Of a DNA stretch of 47,048 bases, positions 27,221 to 35,717 are shown in pieces. This DNA comes from Bacillus coahuilensis m4-4 (lineage in GTDB: Bacteria > Bacillota > Bacilli > Bacillales > Bacillaceae_K), in contig NZ_ABFU01000052.3 of NCBI RefSeq assembly GCF_000171615.1, positions 1 through 47,048 on the forward strand, written 5' to 3'. The notes under the pieces were generated by a model. That model was not told where the DNA came from. It saw only the letters and a list, made by a program, of their open reading frames with translations, and made no database searches. Within the stretch, counting starts at the first letter, position 1; each line of letters opens with the position of its first letter. The translations under genes and the position numbers were made by a program.

Positions 27221-28680
27221 CCTTACTTGCCTCCAATCTACCCTTTAGTTCTCGTCTGAGTAGCTTGTTCGTAGCATTTCTTGGTAATGGATCTTTCGTC
27301 ATCACTATTTGTTTGGGTTGCTTATATGGAGCGAGTTTATCTGCACACCATCGTTTAATTTCGGCTTCTGAAATGTTGGTTGCCTTAACATAGGCAACAG
27401 GAACTTCTCCCCATCGATTATTTTTCATGCCAACTACTCCCGCATCCTCAATGTTTGGATGCTGTATTAACACATTCTCAATTTCAGCAGGATATATATT
27501 TTCTCCACCTGAGATAATTAAATCCGAGCGACGATCTAGTATATATAAATATCCTTCTTCATCCATTAGTCCAATATCACCTGTGTAAAACCAATCTCCT
27601 ACAAAGCTTTCTTCGTTTGCTTTTGGGTGAAAGTAATAGCCCTTTGTAACATTTGGACCCTTTACACAGATTTCTCCTTCCTCGAAAGGCAGTGCCTGAT
27701 TATTGTCCTTCATTATCTTCACTTCACATGGAAATAATGGCTTACCTGCTGATCCTAGCTTTCGCATACTATCTTCAGGTGCAAGAGTAACAATTTGCGA
27801 AGCGGTTTCCGTCATTCCATAGGTATGATATACAGGAATGTTTTTTTCTTTTACATGCCTCGAGTATCGATAATGGAGCTGGCCCTCCTCCTAATAACAT
27901 ACAGCGAAAGCTTGAAGGATAAGAGCTCTCTCTTATTTCATCAAGAAGTTGAGTTGCCATTGTGGTGACTACGGATAGGATACTACCTTTTTCTTCTACT
28001 ATATCTTGATTAATTTGAGAGGGATTGAATTGATGATACAACCGAACATGCATCCCATACACCATGGATTTTATTAGAATGGAATACCCACTAATATGAA
28101 AGAGAGGTACGGCACACATCCACGTATCTTTTTCTGACAACCCAAGATTAAGTGCAGAGCCAATCGCACTCCACCAATGATTTTGATACGACTGCTGTAC
28201 AGCTTTTGGATTACCCGTTGTTCCAGACGTAAACATCATAGAGCAAACATCTTCCATTTGAAAATAATCCATCTCTTTAAATAGATTATTTTCTTCTGTT
28301 TGATCTAGTTCAGAAAATAAAACGGTTGGAACCTCTAACTGATCCCTATACTGTAGAAATGCATGATCTAGTATCATTCGATTTATTTTGGCTTCAGTTA
28401 ATTGAAAATTAATTTCTGCAGCAGAGAGCCTTGTATTAATTAAAACGGAGATAGCCCCTATATGCTGTAGTGCGTATAGAAGAATAGCAAAATCTAACTG
28501 ATTTTTAGATAACACTCCAATATGTTCCCCTTGCTTTACCCCAAGCTTTGCAAGCTTTCCCGCCGTTTGGGAAACCCTTTCATAAAGTTCGAAAAAGGTG
28601 AGTGTCTGTTCTTCATATGTAATGGCGGGTCGATTAGGGGTCAAATAGGCGCGTTGTTTTATCCAGTTTGGTATCTTCAT
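27210..28680 (-). CDS. menE: o-Succinylbenzoyl-CoA ligase (one frameshift)
   Basis: An acyl-adenylate-forming ligase that activates o-succinylbenzoate with ATP and CoA. The P-loop-like motif MMFTSGTTGNPKAVQQ lies near residue 150, YGMTETASQ near 285, and YILDRRSDLIISGGENIYP carries the A8 hinge. The frame breaks near 27841-27856 at adjacent A runs (A4-G-A7 on the coding strand); removing one A restores A-C-K-E-K-N-I-P-V-Y-H-T-Y-G-M-T-E-T. The corrected protein has 489 residues (B. subtilis 486). GGAGAGAGGGAG precedes the ATG. A terminator-like hairpin between menB and menE may lower expression of menE-menC. Confidence 0.94.
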
Positions 28681-28701
28681 TTATATTCTCCCTCTCTCCT
28701 A

Positions 28702-28733
28702 AGAAAAAAGCTTGATGGTCATCCATCAAGCTT
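28702..28733 (-). terminator. Intercistronic terminator between menB and menE
   Basis: A perfect 11-bp stem AAGCTTGATGG / CCATCAAGCTT with a 4-nt loop is followed on the minus strand by six T. It starts 16 nt after the menB stop and ends about 20 nt before menE. It may act as a partial terminator or a processing/stability hairpin inside the operon. Confidence 0.85.
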
Positions 28734-28748
28734 ATCGATATGGAATGA

Positions 28749-29567
28749 TCAAGGAAAACGAGGGAACTGACCGAAATCAGGAGAACGTTTTTCCTTGAAT
28801 GCATCACGGCCTTCTTTAGCCTCTTCTGTTGTATAGTACAATAATGTTGCATCACCAGCAAATTGCTGCAAACCTGCTAGACCATCAGTGTCTGCATTCA
28901 TTGCTGCTTTGATGAAACGAAGAGCTGTTGGGCTCTTATCTAGCATTTCATAGCACCATTTAACGGTTTCTTCTTCTAATTGATCAAGAGGTACAACCGT
29001 ATTAACAAGCCCCATGTCTAAAGCTTCTTGTGCAGTATATTGACGGCATAAGAACCAAATTTCACGAGCCTTTTTGTGACCAATAATACGAGCTAAATAC
29101 CCAGAACCATAACCTGCGTCGAAGCTACCAACTTTTGGTCCAGTTTGTCCATAAATGGCATTATCTGCACTGATAGTTAAATCACACACCACATGCAATA
29201 CATGCCCACCACCAATTGCGTAACCTGATACCATGGCAATGACTGGTTTAGGAATGACACGGATTAAACGCTGTAGGTCAAGTACATTCAAGCGAGGAAT
29301 TTCATCTTCCCCTACATATCCACCGTGACCACGAACCTTTTGGTCACCACCAGCACAGAATGCTTCATCACCAGCACCTGCTAGCACAATCACTCCAACA
29401 CTAGAATCGTCTCTTGCATAGGCAAATGCATCAATCAATTCCATAACCGTTTTTGGACGGAAAGCGTTACGTACCTCTGGACGGTTAATTGTAATTTTTG
29501 CAATTCCTTTATGTGTTTCATATAAAATATCTTCATAAGATCTTTCTGATACCCACTCAATTGCCAT
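28749..29567 (-). CDS. menB: 1,4-Dihydroxy-2-naphthoyl-CoA synthase
   Basis: A crotonase-fold enzyme that cyclises o-succinylbenzoyl-CoA to 1,4-dihydroxy-2-naphthoyl-CoA. It has 272 residues. Visible: [11 protein letters not shown], the oxyanion-hole segment [12 protein letters not shown] (about residues 80-91), [21 protein letters not shown], and [21 protein letters not shown] with the catalytic Asp typical of MenB. The ATG follows AGGAGG. It is 12 nt after menH. The frame is intact. Confidence 0.97.
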   Translation of the reverse strand: MAIEWVSERSYEDILYETHKGIAKITINRPEVRNAFRPKTVMELIDAFAYARDDSSVGVIVLAGAGDEAFCAGGDQKVRGHGGYVGEDEIPRLNVLDLQRLIRVIPKPVIAMVSGYAIGGGHVLHVVCDLTISADNAIYGQTGPKVGSFDAGYGSGYLARIIGHKKAREIWFLCRQYTAQEALDMGLVNTVVPLDQLEEETVKWCYEMLDKSPTALRFIKAAMNADTDGLAGLQQFAGDATLLYYTTEEAKEGRDAFKEKRSPDFGQFPRFP

Positions 29568-29579
29568 TGTAATTCCTCC

Positions 29580-30401
29580 TTATGTAGTAATTAAAGCCCC
29601 ATTTACTATTGTACCAAATTTTTCAGGTTGTTCCACATGTATTGTATGACTTGCATCGGAAACAGAATGAATAACGCAACGGGGCAATCGCTGCTTCATC
29701 TTATTTGCAATCATAACAAACTTCTCGTCCTGTTCTCCTACTATTAATTCTACGTTATTGATTAATTCAGAGAGTCTTTCCCAATAGGATTCTTGCACCC
29801 CAGTACCCATAGCTTTTAAACTATTTGCCAAGCCTATTGGATTATTTCGTAACCTCTGTTCTCTTAGCTTACCTTTTTCTATTCTAGATAGATTTTGTAG
29901 TCCTGAGAATAAAGAAAGAGTTTCCCAAAAATTGATAAACGATACTATTCCTTCATTCAATATTTTTTTGGCCAATGCATCATCTTGTCTTTGTCTATTC
30001 CTTCGTTCCTCCCACGTTTCTAAACCTGGTGAGGCACTTTCCAATAGTAGAGTCTTAACAGATTGGGGATAATTGAGTGCAAAGGCTAATGCTACTCTTC
30101 CTCCCATGGAGTATCCTAGAATATTGACTGCTGCAAGTTCTAAATGATCCAGTATAATTTTTATATCGTGTAGAACTTCAATCATAGAATATCGTTGGGG
30201 AGATTCTGGGACATCGGTTTTACCATGCCCTATTAAATCTACTTTAATAACTTGCATTGTAGGTGATAAATATGGAAGTATAGCATCCCAAGTACTATTA
30301 TCACCAGTGAAACCATGCAAACAAACCAACGGCTCCCCAACGCCTACTACCTCTACATTGTAGTGTATACCTCTACATTTAATCTTCATGCTGAAGTTCA
30401 T
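29580..30401 (-). CDS. menH: SHCHC synthase / MenH alpha/beta hydrolase
   Basis: An alpha/beta hydrolase-fold enzyme that eliminates pyruvate from SEPHCHC to give SHCHC. The oxyanion segment is CLHGFTGDNSTWD (about residues 28-40), the nucleophile elbow is GYSMGG (about 95-100), and the terminal His is in SDASHTIHVEQPEKF. It has 273 residues if the first ATG is used; a second ATG four codons later is also possible. The start lies inside the menD reading frame (23-nt overlap), so the genes are translationally coupled. The neighbours menD and menB fix the assignment. Confidence 0.92.
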   Translation of the reverse strand: MNFSMKIKCRGIHYNVEVVGVGEPLVCLHGFTGDNSTWDAILPYLSPTMQVIKVDLIGHGKTDVPESPQRYSMIEVLHDIKIILDHLELAAVNILGYSMGGRVALAFALNYPQSVKTLLLESASPGLETWEERRNRQRQDDALAKKILNEGIVSFINFWETLSLFSGLQNLSRIEKGKLREQRLRNNPIGLANSLKAMGTGVQESYWERLSELINNVELIVGEQDEKFVMIANKMKQRLPRCVIHSVSDASHTIHVEQPEKFGTIVNGALITT

Positions 30402-32121
30402 CCAAACGCATATTTATTTCCTGGGAAACAATTTCCCACAAATTTCGATGCTGAACAAGATTTTCTTCTCTATTTGTCATCACTTCTATTATTTTCAACC
30501 CTTTGGAGTCCCTTATATGTTCAAGTGCAAGAGTCCATTCTCCCCAGCTATTTACACGAACATATTGGGCTCCAAATAAAGCCGTAACACTTGAAAACTC
30601 TATATCAGTTGGTGTGCCAAATAATGCTTCAAAATGTTTTTCATCTGCCTTTTGAGGTAGATAAGAAAAGATTCCTCCACCATTATTATTTAAAACAATC
30701 ACTGTAAGGTTCAACTTATTTAATTTAGCCGCAATAAGTCCACCTAAATCGTGTAGAAATGACAAATCACCAATTAGTAAGTACGTATTTTCAGAAACAG
30801 AGCTAACTCCTAAGGCAGTAGACACGACACCATCTATTCCATTTGCCCCTCTATTAGCCAGTATGGTAAAGACCTTACTATTTTGTGATAAATGCGTATC
30901 TATATCTCTAATTGGCATACTATTTCCTACAAACAAGGTTGAATAAGATGGTAGACGTTCCAATAAATCATGAACTGCTTGCCCTTCTGTCAAACGTGGC
31001 TTCTGCTCGCTATAAAAGGATTGTATTCTATTGTGAGTTAGAGAATTAACATACTTCCATTGATGTAGCCATTCTGCACCCTTGCTGTGGTTTTCTACTA
31101 CGTCTGAACAAAAGTGCTTGATTGACGTAGAAAGATAGTGGGTTCCAGTATGAATCGGATCTTTCCAGTCACCATGATCATTGATAATCCAAATAGGACA
31201 TGCTTGCTCTTTTAAATAGGTTAGCAAAGCTTTGGAGACAGGCATCGTTCCAAAACGGATAATCAAATCTGGTTTAAACCTTTCACGTAATGCAGGATTT
31301 CTAAGGAAGCTATCATATCTATCAATAATAGTAGAAAACTCTTTATCCTGGCTTCTAAGCCCACTAAGTGGATCAGCTAATATAGGAGCATAACATTTTT
31401 CTCCCAAATCTTTGATAGCAGACAAAGAATCAGGATGCTGTGTTTCACCACAAATGATGAGTAGCTTTTGTTTTTCTCGAAGTTCTTCCTTATAGATATG
31501 TAGATCTTCCTGTTCAATCCTTTTATTGGATAGTACTGGCCTGTTCACCTCATTTGTAAAAAGAGAAGCAGACTCCGTTAAATCAGGAATAAGTGGTTCT
31601 CTAAACGGAAAATTATAATGAACGGGACCACTCGGTGCTTCCTGAGTCAAGATAACTCCTCGCTTCGCCATTCTCCTAGCGTAGTCAGATAGTGATTCAC
31701 TAGGAAGGGGCATGTCGATGCTCCATTTGACATGTTGACCGTATAAATGAATTTGATCAATGGCTTGAGGCGCACCTACTTCACGAAGTTCATGCGGTCT
31801 GTCTGCCGTTAGTACGATTAATGGTATACCGCTATATTTAGCTTCAATAACAGCTGGATAATAATTAGCTCCCGCTGTACCTGAAGAACATAATAATACC
31901 ACCGGCTCACGTAATCGTTTTGCAATCCCTAACGCAAAAAAGCCAGCAGACCTCTCATCTACATGGACAGTCATGTGAATAAGAGGATGCTCAGCAATCG
32001 TTAACGCTAAGGGGGTGGAGCGAGAACCTGGGCTAACAACAGCATGACGTATACCACACACTGCTAGCTCATCAATGAACGCCGCAGTATAGTGGGTTAA
32101 ATCTCGTTGATGCTCTGTCAT
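30379..32121 (-). CDS. menD: SEPHCHC synthase
   Basis: A thiamine diphosphate enzyme that condenses 2-oxoglutarate with isochorismate. It has 580 residues, intact. Visible: VVSPGSRSTPLALT near residue 27, VDERSAGFFALGIA with the catalytic Glu near 55, and GDLSFLHDLGGL ending NNNGGGIFSYLPQ, the GD-x(n)-NN ThDP-binding motif, near residues 435-470. The start ATG overlaps the menF stop (ATGA). It is the second gene of the operon. Confidence 0.97.
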   Translation of the reverse strand: MTEHQRDLTHYTAAFIDELAVCGIRHAVVSPGSRSTPLALTIAEHPLIHMTVHVDERSAGFFALGIAKRLREPVVLLCSSGTAGANYYPAVIEAKYSGIPLIVLTADRPHELREVGAPQAIDQIHLYGQHVKWSIDMPLPSESLSDYARRMAKRGVILTQEAPSGPVHYNFPFREPLIPDLTESASLFTNEVNRPVLSNKRIEQEDLHIYKEELREKQKLLIICGETQHPDSLSAIKDLGEKCYAPILADPLSGLRSQDKEFSTIIDRYDSFLRNPALRERFKPDLIIRFGTMPVSKALLTYLKEQACPIWIINDHGDWKDPIHTGTHYLSTSIKHFCSDVVENHSKGAEWLHQWKYVNSLTHNRIQSFYSEQKPRLTEGQAVHDLLERLPSYSTLFVGNSMPIRDIDTHLSQNSKVFTILANRGANGIDGVVSTALGVSSVSENTYLLIGDLSFLHDLGGLIAAKLNKLNLTVIVLNNNGGGIFSYLPQKADEKHFEALFGTPTDIEFSSVTALFGAQYVRVNSWGEWTLALEHIRDSKGLKIIEVMTNREENLVQHRNLWEIVSQEINMRLDELQHED

Positions 32122-33524
32122 TCTTTCATTCCCCCTAATGCTCTTAGCATTGGTCTAAATTTAATACTTGTTTCTTCATATTCAGATTCTGGAGTGGAAT
32201 CCTTTAACACTCCGCAACCTGAATATAAATATGCTTCATTTTGATACAATAATCCTGACCGGATAGCAACAGCAAAATCACCATTTCCATTGTAATCAAT
32301 CCAACCGATTGGTGCTGCATAAAATCCTCTGTCCATTTCTTCCTTATCACGAATAGCATTCATTGCTCGCTCACGTGGAACTCCGCCTAATGCCGGAGTA
32401 GGATGAAACTTTTCAACCATATGAATTAACGAATAGTCACCGTCTAATGTACCAGTCACGGGAGTAAATAAGTGTTGTATATCTTTCATTTTCAATAATT
32501 TTGGGGAGGACGGAATGGATACATCTCTACAGAAGCTTGACATCGTAGAAGCAATTACATCCACCACTAACTGATGCTCTTCTTGATTTTTCTTATCGTG
32601 CAGAAGTTCTTCCCCAAGCTCGTTATCATAGGATAAAGAGTGCCCTCTTCCGATGGAACCTGCAAGGCATGTAGAATATACTTGATCTCCTTTTTTCTTC
32701 ACTAAACGCTCAGGAGTAGCCCCTAAGAAGCAACTGTTTAATGCTTCAAGACTAAACACAAAGCTGTCATACTGCCGCTCTAACAGTCGTTCAATCGCAA
32801 CATCAGAAGGAAATGGTTGATCATACATCAATTTCATTTTTCTCGCCATAACTACTTTCTTAAATGTACTGTCCTCATTCATTTCGTCTACTAAATCTGC
32901 AATTAACTGTTTCCATCGTTCTCCGTCCTTCTCCGTTGCCTTATAAATGGTTGGAGCCGTGACTTCCTTGTTCTCACCTTCTAACAATGTGAGACTCATT
33001 TCATCTAATCTTCTTAATTCGTTCTCATCTAGTAACGGAGACACAAATAAGTTTATCGTTAAGAAATACTCATCATCCACCTTACTTAACATAAACGTCG
33101 GTAATTGGAATAATCCTTTTGAAAAATGGGACCATTCTTCTTCCGGTTCATTTAAATGATCATAAGCAAACCCACCTAACAAAAGTGGACCAGTTCCAAT
33201 AATATTTTCGTATGGATTATACAAAACAATCTCTTCTGTTAAGCGCTTCCACTGAGTGTCAATTTCTTCAAAGCGCGTTTCCTTTTCATCCGTACGAATG
33301 GTATATGCTGCTCCAAGACCTACTAAATATGTGCTACTATTGCTATCCTTCCAAAAGAACCGTTCACCTTGAAAGATTTTAGAACCATTCTTATAAAATA
33401 GATGGGGATCTATTTGTTTTAACTTCCGAACATAACTAAAGATTTGTGGTTTTTTGGTCAAATGCACACGAGATAACGTTTTGGAAAATAAGTCGTGTAC
33501 AATTGTTTCATACGTGGTTGTCAA
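32118..33524 (-). CDS. menF: Isochorismate synthase
   Basis: Converts chorismate to isochorismate, the first committed step of menaquinone synthesis. It has 468 residues, intact. Motifs of the chorismate-binding family are visible in the C-terminal half: KVVMARKMKL, FLGATPERLVKK, CLAGSIGRG, HPTPALGGVPRERA and GFYAAPIGW, including the metal-binding Glu residues. The ATG follows GGGGGGATAGC. The promoter with a palindrome lies directly upstream. An entCA-like siderophore role is excluded by the men neighbours. Confidence 0.96.
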   Translation of the reverse strand: MTTTYETIVHDLFSKTLSRVHLTKKPQIFSYVRKLKQIDPHLFYKNGSKIFQGERFFWKDSNSSTYLVGLGAAYTIRTDEKETRFEEIDTQWKRLTEEIVLYNPYENIIGTGPLLLGGFAYDHLNEPEEEWSHFSKGLFQLPTFMLSKVDDEYFLTINLFVSPLLDENELRRLDEMSLTLLEGENKEVTAPTIYKATEKDGERWKQLIADLVDEMNEDSTFKKVVMARKMKLMYDQPFPSDVAIERLLERQYDSFVFSLEALNSCFLGATPERLVKKKGDQVYSTCLAGSIGRGHSLSYDNELGEELLHDKKNQEEHQLVVDVIASTMSSFCRDVSIPSSPKLLKMKDIQHLFTPVTGTLDGDYSLIHMVEKFHPTPALGGVPRERAMNAIRDKEEMDRGFYAAPIGWIDYNGNGDFAVAIRSGLLYQNEAYLYSGCGVLKDSTPESEYEETSIKFRPMLRALGGMKE

Positions 33525-33568
33525 TGCTATCCCCCCAAAGCCAAAAAAAGACCATTTTTGCTTATTTA

Positions 33569-33597
33569 AAGATACACCTGTCAGTATAAGGTGTCAA
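33569..33597 (-). promoter_or_regulatory. men operon promoter with palindrome in the spacer
   Basis: Minus-strand TTGACA (33592-33597), a 17-bp spacer and TATCTT (33569-33574) form a good SigA promoter. The spacer holds a perfect inverted repeat ACACCT-N9-AGGTGT (33574-33594), which overlaps both boxes. It is a likely operator for an unidentified regulator. Confidence 0.75.
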
Positions 33598-33836
33598 TGA
33601 AATCAAGCGTTAAATCGATGTTTATTCTTATTATATAATATCCCCGTTTTCCTTTGAAGGAAACCGGCTTTAAATATTGGTATTTATGTTCCTAAACCAT
33701 GGGAAAAAGTTAAGGTTGACACTCTACCTTCCTTTCCCTAAACTGTTTCTGTACAGAAGTTCGGGCTTGACAATTACAATAGAGATTAAAAATGACAAGC
33801 TTGTAGACAATTTCTCTAAAAGGGGAGCAAAATATA
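33598..33836 (+). promoter_or_regulatory. menA promoter and upstream region
   Basis: TTGACA (33716-33721), a 17-bp spacer and TAAACT (33739-33744) form a plausible promoter for menA, about 90 nt before its GTG start. A second TTGACA-like sequence near 33766 lacks a good -10. The region is otherwise AT-rich and no gene was seen. Confidence 0.6.
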
Positions 33837-34757
33837 GTGGAGTATCAAGCAATTAAAGGAGATAAAGGTTGGCGTATTTGGTGGCAATTAACTCGACCTC
33901 ATACACTAACAGCAGCGTTTGTTCCTGTCTTCCTAGGAACCGTACTTGCCCTATCATATACTGAGCTACATTGGGGACTATTTTCGGCAATGTTAGTGGC
34001 AAGTTTGCTTATTCAAGCAGCAACCAATATGTTCAACGAATACTTTGATTATGTAAGGGGATTAGATTCAAAGGAATCCGTTGGGATTGGTGGAGCCATC
34101 GTACGGAATGGTGTAAAACCAAAAACAGTTTTATATTTAGGATTTTCTTTCTTCGCCATAGCTCTATTGCTTGGCATTTATATTTGCATGCTCACATCAT
34201 GGTGGTTAGCTGTTATAGGGATTGTCTCTATGGCTGCAGGTTATTTTTATACGGGTGGACCAGTACCCATAGCCTACACACCATTTGGTGAAATAACGGC
34301 AGGATTTTTTATGGGAATGCTAATTATCATCATTTCCTTCTTCATTCAAACCTTAACTGTTGAGCCTATTGCATGGATTGTAAGCTTTCCGATTGGATTA
34401 TTAGTAGGGGCTATCCTACTTGCCAACAATATCCGCGACCTTGATGGAGATAAAGAAAACGGAAGAAAGACCATTGCCATCTTACTTGGCAGAAAAAGAG
34501 CGGTCTACTTTTTAGCTACATTATTTATCGTCTCGTATGCATGGGTGATTGGATTAATTGTCACAGATTATATTAGCTTTTTTGCACTTATATCATTTTT
34601 AAGTATCCCTAAAGCCATTCAAGCAACAAAGGGCTTTATTGGTAAAACAAGGCCGATTGAAATGATGCCTGCTATGCAAGCTACTGCTAAGACGAATACG
34701 TTTTTTGGTTTCTTATTAGGAATCGGGTTATTATTGCAATTTTTTATACTATCTTAA
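33837..34757 (+). CDS. menA: DHNA octaprenyl/heptaprenyl transferase
   Basis: A UbiA-family membrane prenyltransferase that joins the polyprenyl chain to 1,4-dihydroxy-2-naphthoate and releases CO2, giving demethylmenaquinone. It has 306 residues and about eight or nine membrane helices. The two Asp-rich motifs are NMFNEYFDYVRGLD (about residues 64-78) and NNIRDLDGDKENGRKT (about 198-213). The start is GTG behind AAAAGGGGAGC. It is divergent from menF. An intact terminator follows. Confidence 0.94.
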   Translation: MEYQAIKGDKGWRIWWQLTRPHTLTAAFVPVFLGTVLALSYTELHWGLFSAMLVASLLIQAATNMFNEYFDYVRGLDSKESVGIGGAIVRNGVKPKTVLYLGFSFFAIALLLGIYICMLTSWWLAVIGIVSMAAGYFYTGGPVPIAYTPFGEITAGFFMGMLIIIISFFIQTLTVEPIAWIVSFPIGLLVGAILLANNIRDLDGDKENGRKTIAILLGRKRAVYFLATLFIVSYAWVIGLIVTDYISFFALISFLSIPKAIQATKGFIGKTRPIEMMPAMQATAKTNTFFGFLLGIGLLLQFFILS

Positions 34758-34764
34758 TGGATGA

Positions 34765-34795
34765 TAAGCACTCTTTCTGAGGGTGCTTTTTTTGT
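34765..34795 (+). terminator. menA terminator
   Basis: AAGCACTCT / AGGGTGCTT hairpin with a short loop and a run of seven T. Confidence 0.88.
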
Positions 34796-34909
34796 ACATA
34801 AAACCTCCTTGTTAATATCCATGTTTTAGTTCTACTGATTACGGATAAAACACAAGTATAAACAGCCATACTAAACTCAATAGCTGTTACCATAAAGGAA
34901 GTGTATAGG

Positions 34910-35665
34910 ATGATTACAAAAAATCAAACAGATCAATTACGTAAAGAACTTTTACAACAACGTGAACAATTTGTACAGCAGTTACACTTAGATGAGGGTC
35001 CTTTAAATCAAGATAGTGAAAGAGACAGTGTAGGAGAACTATCCTTATATGATAATCACCCAGCTGATATGGGCACGGAATTATTTGAACGTGAGAAGGA
35101 TTTAGCCATTGATGAACATGCTGAAGAAGAGTTGGAAAAAGTTAATAAAGCGTTAAAAGCTATGGATGAAGGAACTTATGGTCAATGTATTGTGTGTCAT
35201 CAAGACATTCCGTATGAACGCTTAGAGATTGTTCCTTACACTCTTTATTGTGTTGACCATACACCTGATCAAAGTATGAATGAATACCGACCTGTGGAAG
35301 AAGAAGTATTAGAACCTCCCCATGACAATACGTATACGAAAAGAAGACAGGATGAAACAAGAGATTATCAAGATAGCTTCCAAGAAGTCGGTAGATTCGG
35401 AACGTCTGAAACACCTTCTGATTTCAATGGAGATTACAATAGCTATGAACATCTGTACCAAGATGGAGATTTCGACCGTGAAGGCTTCACGGAGAACTAC
35501 GAAACTTTTACAGCTACTGATATTGAGGGGAAAGATCGAAAAGTTATGCCGTCAAGAAAGCATGAAGAATACGAAAAACAATTAGACGATCAAGGGACAG
35601 AAGCACCTTTCGGTGATGTACCCTATCACTACCGAGATTCTTATGTTGATGATGATAAAGAGTAA
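34910..35665 (+). CDS. yteA: TraR/DksA-type zinc finger protein YteA
   Basis: A 251-residue acidic protein. Residues about 80-110 read KALKAMDEGTYGQCIVCHQDIPYERL and then YTLYCVDH: a degenerate DksA/TraR finger with Cys-x2-Cys and a distal Cys-x2-His. The N-terminal half is helical (LRKELLQQREQF), as in DksA-like proteins. The C-terminal part is very acidic and repetitive. B. subtilis YteA shares this organisation and the same position next to the men and glg loci. The ATG at 34910 has AAAGGAAG at good spacing, better than the upstream GTG at 34901. Role unknown; it may act on RNA polymerase (inference). Confidence 0.9.
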   Translation: MITKNQTDQLRKELLQQREQFVQQLHLDEGPLNQDSERDSVGELSLYDNHPADMGTELFEREKDLAIDEHAEEELEKVNKALKAMDEGTYGQCIVCHQDIPYERLEIVPYTLYCVDHTPDQSMNEYRPVEEEVLEPPHDNTYTKRRQDETRDYQDSFQEVGRFGTSETPSDFNGDYNSYEHLYQDGDFDREGFTENYETFTATDIEGKDRKVMPSRKHEEYEKQLDDQGTEAPFGDVPYHYRDSYVDDDKE

Positions 35666-35675
35666 TGTTTAAAGG

Positions 35676-35713
35676 AAAAGGGAATCCGTTTAATTCGGAT
35701 TCCCTTTTCTTTT
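35676..35713. terminator. Bidirectional terminator between yteA and glgP
   Basis: AAAAGGGAATCCG / CGGATTCCCTTTT, a perfect 13-bp stem with a 7-nt loop and T runs on both strands. Confidence 0.93.
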
Positions 35714-35717
35714 AACC

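Noticed and set aside
28702..28745. Sixteen bases like a cloning-vector polylinker (ATCGATAAGCTTGAT region)
   Set aside because: The match is short and falls in a natural terminator stem between menB and menE; the flanks are genuine genes.
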